From RAM1 sp943372585 (GTDB lineage: Bacteria; Pseudomonadota; Gammaproteobacteria; Burkholderiales; Burkholderiaceae_C), in the NCBI GenBank assembly GCA_943372585.1, contig CALRZF020000186.1:1-7626 (forward strand): a DNA stretch of 7,626 bases, read 5' to 3'. Position 1 is the first letter of the stretch, and the number at the start of each line of letters is the position of its first letter. Both the position numbers and the translations under genes were made by a program. This document shows positions 1 through 5,072 of this stretch, in pieces. Below the pieces are notes generated by a model, which had not been told where the DNA came from, ran no database searches, and saw only the letters and a list, made by a program, of their open reading frames with translations.

Positions 1-291
1 CTCCTTGCCGACCGCGCGCACCTTCACCATCATGAGCTCGCGCTCGGTGTAGGAGCCCTCGGTCAGATCCACGACCTTCACCACCTCAATCAGGCGGTTC
101 AGGTGCTTGGTGATCTGCTCGATCACGTCGTCGGAGCCGGTTGTCTGGATCGTCATGCGCGACAGCGACGGGTCTTCCGTCGGCGCCACCGTGAGCGATT
201 CAATGTTGTAGCCACGGGCCGAAAACAGGCCCACCACGCGGGAAAGAGCGCCGGGCTCGTTTTCCAGCAAGACAGCAATGATGTGTTTCAT
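1..291 (-). CDS. ilvN: Acetolactate synthase small (regulatory) subunit, N-terminal part
   Basis: This is the regulatory subunit of acetohydroxyacid synthase, which binds the catalytic subunit and confers valine feedback inhibition. The first 97 codons are visible and the frame is open to the window edge; the family usually has about 160-180 residues, so the C-terminal part is missing only because the window ends. The visible part begins MKHIIAVLLENEPGALSRVV and continues with GLFSARGYNIESLTVAPTED, the hallmark N-terminal ACT domain (residues about 3-77) with its Gly-Ala-Leu ligand loop at residues 14-16. The ATG start is supported by an AGGAG Shine-Dalgarno sequence (301-305, minus strand) 9 nt upstream. 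It lies 85 bp behind ilvB on the same strand, so the two subunits are probably co-transcribed. The gene is also called ilvH; the choice of symbol is a naming convention. Confidence 0.95.
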   Translation of the reverse strand, partial: MKHIIAVLLENEPGALSRVVGLFSARGYNIESLTVAPTEDPSLSRMTIQTTGSDDVIEQITKHLNRLIEVVKVVDLTEGSYTERELMMVKVRAVGKE

Positions 292-321
292 AAAGCGTGA
301 CTCCTCTTTTCGGTGCCCTCC

Positions 322-343
322 CCTGCGCACGGTAATGCGCAGG
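322..343 (-). repeat. Perfect 8-bp inverted repeat in the ilvB-ilvN gap
   Basis: In the transcript direction the arms CCTGCGCA and TGCGCAGG flank a six-base loop, TTACCG. This predicts a strong GC-rich hairpin in the mRNA between the two subunit genes, ending 30 nt before the ilvN start codon. No U-run follows, so it does not look like an intrinsic terminator. It could stabilise the mRNA, mark a processing site, tune ilvN translation relative to ilvB, or belong to a conserved cis-regulatory RNA. The repeat is seen directly; any function is inference. Confidence 0.6.
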
Positions 344-376
344 CTTGGCAGCCAATAGATTCATCAGAAAGAAGGG

Positions 377-2152
377 TTAAAGATCCTCGGAGCCCAGCAG
401 CATTTCAGTGATGCCGGCGCCAGCCTTGACCATCGGGAACACGTTCTCGGTGGGATCGGTGCGAAAGTCCATGAACACCGTGCGGTCCTTGAGCTTGCGC
501 GCTTCGCGCAGCGCCGGCTCCACGTCCTGCGGGCGCTCGATCAGCATGCCCACATGGCCATAGGCCTCGGCCAGCTTCACGAAGTTGGGCAGCGCGTCCA
601 TGTAGCTGTGGCTGTAACGGCCTTCGTAGTCGAGCTCCTGCCACTGGCGCACCATGCCCAGGTAGCGGTTGTTCAGCGCCACGACCTTGATGGGCGTGTT
701 GTATTGCAGGCAGGTGGACAACTCCTGGATGCACATCTGCACCGAGCCTTCGCCGGTGATGCAGAACACTTCGCTGTCGGGCTTGGCCAGTTTGATGCCC
801 ATGGCGTAGGGGATGCCCACGCCCATGGTTCCCAGGCCGCCAGAGTTGATCCAGCGGCGCGGCTCGTCAAACCGGTAGTACTGCGCCGCCCACATCTGGT
901 GCTGGCCTACGTCGGACGTGATGTAGGTGTCAGCGTCCTTGGTCATGTTCCACAGGGTCTCAACCACGTATTGCGGCTTGATCACCTCGGTGTTCTTGCG
1001 GTCGTACTTGAGGCAGTCGCGCTTGCGCCAGCCTTCGATCGTGTCCCACCAGGCGCCCAGGGCATTCGCGTCGGGCTTCAGGCCCGACTCACGCACCATG
1101 GCGATGAGTTCGGTCAGCACGTCCTTCACGTCACCCACGATCGGGATATCGACCTTCACCCGCTTGGAGATGCTGGACGGGTCGATGTCGATGTGGATGA
1201 TCTTGCGTTCGTTCTGCGCAAAGTGCTTGGGGTTGCCAATCACGCGGTCATCAAAGCGCGCGCCCACGGCCAGCAGCACGTCGCAGTTCTGCATGGCGTT
1301 GTTGGCTTCAATCGTGCCGTGCATGCCCAGCATGCCGAGAAACTTGCGATCGCTGGCCGGATAGGCACCCAGGCCCATCAGCGTATTAGTGCAGGGGTAG
1401 CCCAGCATGTCGACCAGCGTGCGCAGTTCCTGCGTGGCATTGCCCAGCAGCACACCGCCGCCGGTGTAGATGTACGGGCGCTTGGCCGCCAGCAGCAGTT
1501 GCAGTGCCTTGCGGATCTGGCCGCCATGGCCTTTGCGAACGGGGTTGTATGAACGCATCTCGACGCTGTCGGGATAGCCGGTGTAAGCCGTCTTGTTGAA
1601 AGACACGTCCTTGGGGATGTCCACCACCACAGGGCCCGGACGGCCGCTGCGTGCGATGTGGAAGGCCTTTTTCATGGTCTCGGCCATGTGGCGCACGTCC
1701 TTGACCAGGAATTTGTGCTTGACGATGGGCCGGGTGATGCCAACGGTGTCGCACTCCTGGAATGCGTCCAGGCCAATGGCGTGCGTGGGCACCTGCCCGG
1801 TGATGATCACCATGGGGATGCTGTCCATGTAGGCCGTGGCGATGCCGGTGACGGCATTGGTGACGCCCGGGCCCGAGGTAACCAGCGCCACGCCCACGTC
1901 GCCGGTGGCGCGCGCATAGCCGTCAGCCGCATGCACCGCTGCCTGCTCGTGGCGCACCAGGATGTGCTGGATGGTGTCCTGTTTGTAGAACGCGTCGTAA
2001 ATGTGCAGTACCGCGCCGCCGGGGTAGCCCCAGATGTACTTGACGCCTTCAGCCTGAAGCGCCTTGACGAGGATTTCTGAACCGCGCAGCTCTTGCGAGC
2101 CTGAATCAGCGGATGCCGCTGCCGCCGAGATTTCGGCTTTTGAGATTTCCAT
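377..2152 (-). CDS. ilvB: Acetolactate synthase large (catalytic) subunit
   Basis: This thiamine-diphosphate enzyme condenses two pyruvates to 2-acetolactate, or pyruvate plus 2-oxobutyrate to 2-aceto-2-hydroxybutyrate, the first shared step of valine, leucine and isoleucine synthesis in the cytoplasm. With the start used here it has 591 residues, the normal family length. The N-terminal TPP-binding domain (about 23-190) has the catalytic glutamate in RHEQAAVHAADGYAR (E69); the central domain (about 213-350) follows; the C-terminal TPP domain (about 394-560) has the Mg/TPP motif, here GEGS (467-470) ending in NN (494-495), rather than the usual GDGS. The C-terminus ITEMLLGSEDL is what I recall from betaproteobacterial enzymes. 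An in-frame ATG at 2221 would add 23 residues that look like translated leader; the ATG at 2152 is preferred because AAGG lies 6 nt upstream and the protein then matches family length. It is followed by ilvN; the symbol ilvI is also used. Confidence 0.97.
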   Translation of the reverse strand: MEISKAEISAAAASADSGSQELRGSEILVKALQAEGVKYIWGYPGGAVLHIYDAFYKQDTIQHILVRHEQAAVHAADGYARATGDVGVALVTSGPGVTNAVTGIATAYMDSIPMVIITGQVPTHAIGLDAFQECDTVGITRPIVKHKFLVKDVRHMAETMKKAFHIARSGRPGPVVVDIPKDVSFNKTAYTGYPDSVEMRSYNPVRKGHGGQIRKALQLLLAAKRPYIYTGGGVLLGNATQELRTLVDMLGYPCTNTLMGLGAYPASDRKFLGMLGMHGTIEANNAMQNCDVLLAVGARFDDRVIGNPKHFAQNERKIIHIDIDPSSISKRVKVDIPIVGDVKDVLTELIAMVRESGLKPDANALGAWWDTIEGWRKRDCLKYDRKNTEVIKPQYVVETLWNMTKDADTYITSDVGQHQMWAAQYYRFDEPRRWINSGGLGTMGVGIPYAMGIKLAKPDSEVFCITGEGSVQMCIQELSTCLQYNTPIKVVALNNRYLGMVRQWQELDYEGRYSHSYMDALPNFVKLAEAYGHVGMLIERPQDVEPALREARKLKDRTVFMDFRTDPTENVFPMVKAGAGITEMLLGSEDL

Positions 2153-2158
2153 GATCAA

Positions 2159-2162
2159 CCTT
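2159..2162 (-). promoter_or_regulatory. Ribosome binding site that sets the ilvB start
   Basis: On the minus strand AAGG, within CAAAGG, lies 6 nt before the ATG at 2152. The competing upstream in-frame ATG at 2221 is preceded by GGTTCTAAGTCCCG, which has no purine-rich Shine-Dalgarno sequence. This favours the 591-residue product. Confidence 0.6.
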
Positions 2163-2179
2163 TGTGATTTTCTCTGACG

Positions 2180-2238
2180 AAAAACCTTGGGTGCCCCTTC
2201 GCTGACCCTTGTGGGGGGCATCGGGACTTAGAACCCAA
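2180..2238 (-). promoter_or_regulatory. Candidate attenuator-like stem with U-run in the ilvB leader
   Basis: Read as ilvB leader RNA, UUGGG (2238-2234) and UGCCCC (2220-2215) can pair with the contiguous segment GGGGCA-CCCAA (2197-2187). This gives 11 base pairs interrupted by a 13-nt bulge on the 5' side. Two bases later a run of five U follows (2184-2180), about 28 nt before the start codon. That resembles an intrinsic terminator ahead of the structural gene, as in attenuated amino-acid operons. A short open frame beginning ATG GTT TGG GTT CTA (Met-Val-Trp-Val-Leu, from 2243) overlaps the 5' arm, but it has no convincing ribosome site. The complementarity is seen; attenuation is inference. 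The large bulge and the two-base offset of the U-run weaken the case. Confidence 0.3.
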
Positions 2239-2301
2239 ACCATGGGCGGGCTGCTTGCACCGCCGGATCAGGATTCGTTTGCCTTTTGACTTGCAGAGCG
2301 G

Positions 2302-2330
2302 ATTATCGCATTGCAGCAACACCTTGGCGA
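2302..2330 (-). promoter_or_regulatory. Candidate sigma70 promoter for ilvB-ilvN
   Basis: On the minus strand the -10 element GATAAT (2307-2302) is preceded by TGC, forming an extended -10 (TGnGATAAT). A 4-of-6 match to the -35 consensus, TCGCCA (2330-2325), stands 17 bp further upstream. Transcription would start near 2295 and give a leader of roughly 140 nt before ilvB. It is the best match I found in the divergent region; no experimental or comparative support is available. Confidence 0.4.
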
Positions 2331-2347
2331 CCAGGCACATATACAGA

Positions 2348-2356
2348 TGCCATAAT
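2348..2356 (+). promoter_or_regulatory. Candidate extended -10 promoter for the sigma-factor operon
   Basis: TGC followed by CATAAT (2351-2356) matches an extended -10 element with five of six -10 bases correct. No good -35 hexamer stands at the ideal 17-bp spacing; TTGGCG at 2324-2329 is 21 bp away. Transcription would begin near 2363, about 80 nt before the TTG start of the sigma-factor gene. Because many ECF sigma factors control their own genes, a non-consensus autoregulated promoter may exist here as well, but I cannot recognise one. Confidence 0.35.
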
Positions 2357-2442
2357 TTCGGGCTACCCACGGCTGATTTCCTGCGAAAAACGCCGCCAAA
2401 AAGAGACATTCCCACCTTGCGCCCTGCCCCGGCTTCAGACAC

Positions 2443-3009
2443 TTGGCTACAGAACAAGAGCTTTCAGAATTCCTGAAGGGCGTTGAAAAACGGGCTTTCA
2501 AGCGGGCGGTGTACCACGTTCGCGACGAGGAAGCAGCCCTGGACATTGTTCAGGACAGCATGATGAAGCTGTCTGAACACTACGGCGACAAGCCCCTCAC
2601 GGAACTGCCCATGCTGTTCCAGCGCATCCTGTCCAATTGCATGCTGGACTGGTTTCGCCGCCAGAAGACGCGCAACGCCCTGTTTTCCAATATGGGGGAC
2701 TTCGAATCCGCGTCGGATGAAGGGGATTTCGACCTTCTGGAAACTTATCAGACCCAGGACGGCTCACAAGGATCCGAGAGTACGGAAGACACGACGAGCC
2801 GGGCCCAGATATTGCGTGAGATTGAAGACTCGGTCAGCCAATTGCCGGCGCGTCAACGTGAAGCCTTCCTCATGCGTTACTGGGAGGACATGGACGTGGC
2901 CGAAACGGCTGCGGCCATGGGATGCTCTGAAGGCAGTGTCAAAACGCACTGTTCGCGGGCAGTCCAGGCCCTCAGCAAAGCACTGAAGGCAAAGGGAATA
3001 CAGCTATGA
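2443..3009 (+). CDS. ECF-type RNA polymerase sigma factor
   Basis: This 188-residue protein has the two-domain layout of extracytoplasmic-function sigma factors. The sigma-2 region is at about residues 8-76, with EEAALDIVQDSMMKLSEH (core RNA polymerase binding) and LPMLFQRILSNCMLDWFRRQ (-10 recognition, W70-F71-R72-R73). The sigma-4 region is at about 121-183, with LPARQREAFLMRYWEDM and the helix-turn-helix MDVAETAAAMGCSEGSVKTH (-35 recognition). The linker (78-119) contains 11 acidic residues and no Lys or Arg, which is unusual. The start is a TTG: an in-frame stop lies at 2374-2376, there is no ATG or GTG between it and the TTG, and the first internal Met (40) would remove much of sigma-2. 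No clear Shine-Dalgarno sequence precedes it. It overlaps the next gene by 4 bp (ATGA), as sigma/anti-sigma pairs often do. Its promoters and signal are unknown. Confidence 0.88.
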   Translation: MATEQELSEFLKGVEKRAFKRAVYHVRDEEAALDIVQDSMMKLSEHYGDKPLTELPMLFQRILSNCMLDWFRRQKTRNALFSNMGDFESASDEGDFDLLETYQTQDGSQGSESTEDTTSRAQILREIEDSVSQLPARQREAFLMRYWEDMDVAETAAAMGCSEGSVKTHCSRAVQALSKALKAKGIQL

Positions 3010-3431
3010 CTATTAAAGACCAACAACAAGTCCAGATCCTGCAAGACCGTTTTGGCCGGCTGGTAACAGCCCGCCTGTCGGAAGATTCCGGTCTTTCCCA
3101 TGAAGTTTCCGAGCGCCTGCGGGCAGCCCGGGTTCGGGCCCTGGCCCGCCGCAAGATCGCTTCCACCCCTGCCGTTGGTGTGTCTGGCGGCGTTGCAACC
3201 CTGGGGTTTGACGCCGGGCAGCCGGGTTTCTGGGGTCGCCTGGCCTCTGCCTTGCCTCTGGTCGCACTGGCTGCGGGCCTGGTGGCCATCAACGTCATCC
3301 AGAACGACAACCGTGCCGAGGAAGTTGCTGAAGTAGATGCCGCGCTCCTGATTGACGACCTGCCCCCGGCAGCCTATGCCGATCCTGGGTTCATGCAGTT
3401 CCTCAACGGTGCCGGCGACCGAGCGCCCTGA
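3006..3431 (+). CDS. DUF3619 family single-pass membrane protein, possible anti-sigma factor
   Basis: This 141-residue protein matches my memory of the betaproteobacterial DUF3619 family, whose function is unknown. Residues 1-55 form a charged, probably helical, soluble part (QILQDRFGRLVTARLSEDSG, then an Arg-rich stretch ending ARRK at 47-50). A Gly-rich linker follows, then one hydrophobic segment at about 79-98 (LASALPLVALAAGLVAINVI), then an acidic tail of about 40 residues. Basic residues lie before the segment and acidic ones after, so an N-terminus in the cytoplasm and C-terminus in the periplasm is expected. It has no cysteine, so it lacks the HxxxCxxC zinc motif of ZAS anti-sigma factors. 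Its ATG overlaps the sigma-factor stop, and GGGA lies 8 nt upstream, pointing to translational coupling. An anti-sigma role is inferred only from position and topology. Confidence 0.85.
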   Translation: MTIKDQQQVQILQDRFGRLVTARLSEDSGLSHEVSERLRAARVRALARRKIASTPAVGVSGGVATLGFDAGQPGFWGRLASALPLVALAAGLVAINVIQNDNRAEEVAEVDAALLIDDLPPAAYADPGFMQFLNGAGDRAP

Positions 3432-3435
3432 CGCC

Positions 3436-4089
3436 ATGCGCGCAGCCCGCCCGTTTGCCGCCGCAGTAGTGTTGGGTGTGGTTATGGCTGGTATGGCATC
3501 GGCCCAACCGGCAGCTCCAGCCCGCCCTGCCAGCGCAGCGGTGTCCTCCAAAGCCGTCAAAACCACTGCCGGGGCCACCTGGAGCGAGCTTTCGGCCGCC
3601 CAGCAGCAATCACTTGCGCCCCTGTCGGCCCAATGGGGCACCATCAGTGAAGCCCAGAAGCGCAAGTGGATTGCCCTGTCGCAGAACTACCCCAAACTCT
3701 CACCCGAAGAGCAGGCCAAGCTGCACAGCCGCATGACCGAATGGGTCGCATTGAGTCCCCAGCAGCGCACCCAGGCACGACTTAATTTCGCCGACACGCG
3801 CAAGATCCCGCCAGACGACAAGAAAGCCAAGTGGGAGGCCTACCAGTCGCTCACCCCGGAACAGAAAGCGCGGCTTGCCGCGGACGCCAAGCCCAAGGCG
3901 GCTGGCGCGGCCGCCGCCGTCAAGCCAGTAGCGCCCCAGAAGCTGGCCAAGGTTCCGCCCAAAGCCACCGCAGACCAGAAGGAACGCACGCGCATTGCCG
4001 CGCCGCCCAACCAGGTGGATCACAATACGCTCCTGCCGCAAAAGCCGGTCGCTGCCATGCCGGCGCCTGCTTCTTCGCCATCCAACTGA
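3436..4089 (+). CDS. DUF3106 family secreted protein
   Basis: This 217-residue protein belongs, from memory, to the DUF3106 family of uncharacterised proteobacterial proteins. A signal peptide is clear: MRAAR, a hydrophobic core FAAAVVLGVVMAGM, and an ASA cleavage site near residue 23, so the mature protein should be periplasmic. The core (about 47-151) carries evenly distributed tryptophans (W49, W67, W78, W103, W133) between LS-x-x-Q/E-Q elements such as WSELSAAQQQ, KLSPEEQAKL, ALSPQQRTQA and SLTPEQKARL, suggesting repeated short helices. The tail (about 152-217) is rich in Ala, Pro and Lys and probably disordered. The ATG at 3436 is chosen over an in-frame ATG at 3352 because it gives an intact signal peptide and leaves a 4-bp gap after DUF3619 rather than an 80-bp overlap. 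Its role is unknown; the context suggests a periplasmic partner of the sigma/DUF3619 pair. Confidence 0.85.
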   Translation: MRAARPFAAAVVLGVVMAGMASAQPAAPARPASAAVSSKAVKTTAGATWSELSAAQQQSLAPLSAQWGTISEAQKRKWIALSQNYPKLSPEEQAKLHSRMTEWVALSPQQRTQARLNFADTRKIPPDDKKAKWEAYQSLTPEQKARLAADAKPKAAGAAAAVKPVAPQKLAKVPPKATADQKERTRIAAPPNQVDHNTLLPQKPVAAMPAPASSPSN

Positions 4090-4105
4090 GCCCTTCTGAC
4101 CGCTG

Positions 4106-4657
4106 ATGACTGTACCGACCGACGCGCGGCCCGACGCGCCGGGGCCTGCTGCGCCCACCCTGCCCTCCCTGTCCACCACCCCCGGCCTGCGCCGTCGCAT
4201 GGCGTGCTGGCTGTATGAGGGCATGCTGCTGTTTGCTGTGGTGTTCGTCGCCGGCTGGCTGTTCAGTACGCTGGGGCAAATGCGCAACGCCATGGACGAC
4301 CGGCGTCACCTGCTGCAGGGCTTTCTTTTCGTGGTTTTCGGAATCTACTTTTCCTGGTTCTGGGCCCGCGGCCAGACCCTGGCGATGAAAACCTGGAACA
4401 TCCGCGTCGTAGACCGCGCCGGCCTGCCCCTGACCCAATTGCGTGCGCTCGGGCGGTATGTGCTCAGCTGGCTGTGGTTCCTGCCGCCACTGGCAGCCAT
4501 TGCGCCATTCAAGCTGTCGGGCCTCGAGTCGGCTGTGCTGGTGCTGGGCTGGGTCGCGGTTTGGGCACTGCTCAGCCGGTTTCACCCCCAACGTCAGTTC
4601 TGGCATGACGCGCTGGCAGGCACGCGGCTGATCACGTCCGCGCCGATGTCGCGCTGA
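4106..4657 (+). CDS. RDD family membrane protein
   Basis: This 183-residue inner-membrane protein has about four hydrophobic segments (roughly 36-56, 69-87, 115-136 and 139-157). Family marks are an N-terminal RRRMACWLYEGML, corresponding to the Arg-x-x-Ala-x-x-x-x-Asp element with Glu in place of Asp; the loop GQTLAMKTWNIRVVDRAG (89-106); and the C-terminal FWHDALAGTRLI (165-176). RDD proteins are mostly uncharacterised, with proposed transport or membrane-assembly roles, so no substrate can be given. The first 28 residues are Pro/Ala-rich and probably cytoplasmic and disordered. It begins 16 bp after the DUF3106 gene and ends 7 to 31 bp before dgkA, so co-transcription is likely. No strong ribosome binding site is visible before the ATG. 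Confidence 0.88.
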   Translation: MTVPTDARPDAPGPAAPTLPSLSTTPGLRRRMACWLYEGMLLFAVVFVAGWLFSTLGQMRNAMDDRRHLLQGFLFVVFGIYFSWFWARGQTLAMKTWNIRVVDRAGLPLTQLRALGRYVLSWLWFLPPLAAIAPFKLSGLESAVLVLGWVAVWALLSRFHPQRQFWHDALAGTRLITSAPMSR

Positions 4658-4688
4658 AACCGTCATGTTGCACGGCGACAATCCGCCC

Positions 4689-5072
4689 ATGACTCAGGTC
4701 AATCTGCAAAAAACCCGCACAGGGCTCAGCCGCGTCTGGCATGCCTTGGGCTATTCACTTGAAGGGCTGCGCGCCGGCTGGAATGAAACAGCCTTTCGCC
4801 AGGAGGCCATCGCCGCCGTGGTTTTGCTGCCCTTGTCGTTCTGGCTGGGACGCACCTGGGTTGAAACGGCCCTGCTGGCCGGCTCGGTGCTTATCCTGAT
4901 GATCGTGGAATTGCTCAACACCGGCCTTGAGACTGCCATTGACCGCATCGGCCCCGAATGGCATGACCTGTCCAAGCGCGCCAAGGACATGGGCAGCGCC
5001 GCGGTGCTGCTGAGCCTGGTGCTGTGCGTCGGCATCTGGGTGGCGGCGCTGTGGCAGAGGTTTGCGGTATGA
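4689..5072 (+). CDS. dgkA: Diacylglycerol kinase
   Basis: This small integral membrane enzyme phosphorylates diacylglycerol to phosphatidic acid with ATP, recycling the diacylglycerol left when phospholipid head groups are used to build periplasmic glucans or to modify envelope sugars. The 127 residues align by eye with the 122-residue E. coli DgkA: an amphipathic N-terminus (GLSRVWHALGYSLEGLRAGW), AFRQEA, then three membrane segments (about 40-56, 58-76 and 104-122). The signature VELLNTGLETAIDRIG carries the catalytic-site glutamates (E74 and E81 here, matching E69 and E76 of E. coli), followed by KRAKDMGSAAVL. An in-frame ATG at 4665 would add eight residues (MLHGDNPP); neither start has a good Shine-Dalgarno sequence, and 4689 is chosen because the shorter form is closer to family length. 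It overlaps the LOG-family gene by 4 bp (ATGA). Confidence 0.95.
   Translation: MTQVNLQKTRTGLSRVWHALGYSLEGLRAGWNETAFRQEAIAAVVLLPLSFWLGRTWVETALLAGSVLILMIVELLNTGLETAIDRIGPEWHDLSKRAKDMGSAAVLLSLVLCVGIWVAALWQRFAV

Noticed and set aside
554..1552. Long plus-strand open frame (332 codons) opposite ilvB
   Set aside because: It is exactly antisense to conserved ilvB codons; the product is a His/Ala/Val/Gly-rich sequence typical of shadow frames in GC-rich DNA, with no domain or ribosome site.
2153..2221. 23-residue N-terminal extension of ilvB from the ATG at 2221
   Set aside because: The extension (MPPTRVSEGAPK...) lacks family similarity and a Shine-Dalgarno sequence, and it would translate the foldable leader; the ATG at 2152 has a good site.
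2155..2457. Minus-strand 100-codon frame in the ilvB upstream region
   Set aside because: Its start lies inside the sigma-factor start region, it has no family resemblance, and its 3' part merely reads through the ilvB leader in another frame; the candidate promoter lies inside it.
3352..3435. Upstream ATG at 3352 for the DUF3106 gene
   Set aside because: It would overlap DUF3619 by 80 bp and bury the signal peptide behind 28 polar residues; ATG 3436 gives a normal export signal.
3920..4690. Minus-strand open frame (256 codons) opposite the DUF3106 and RDD genes
   Set aside because: It spans two well-supported plus-strand genes and has low-complexity Gln/Arg/Gly-rich composition and no recognisable motif.
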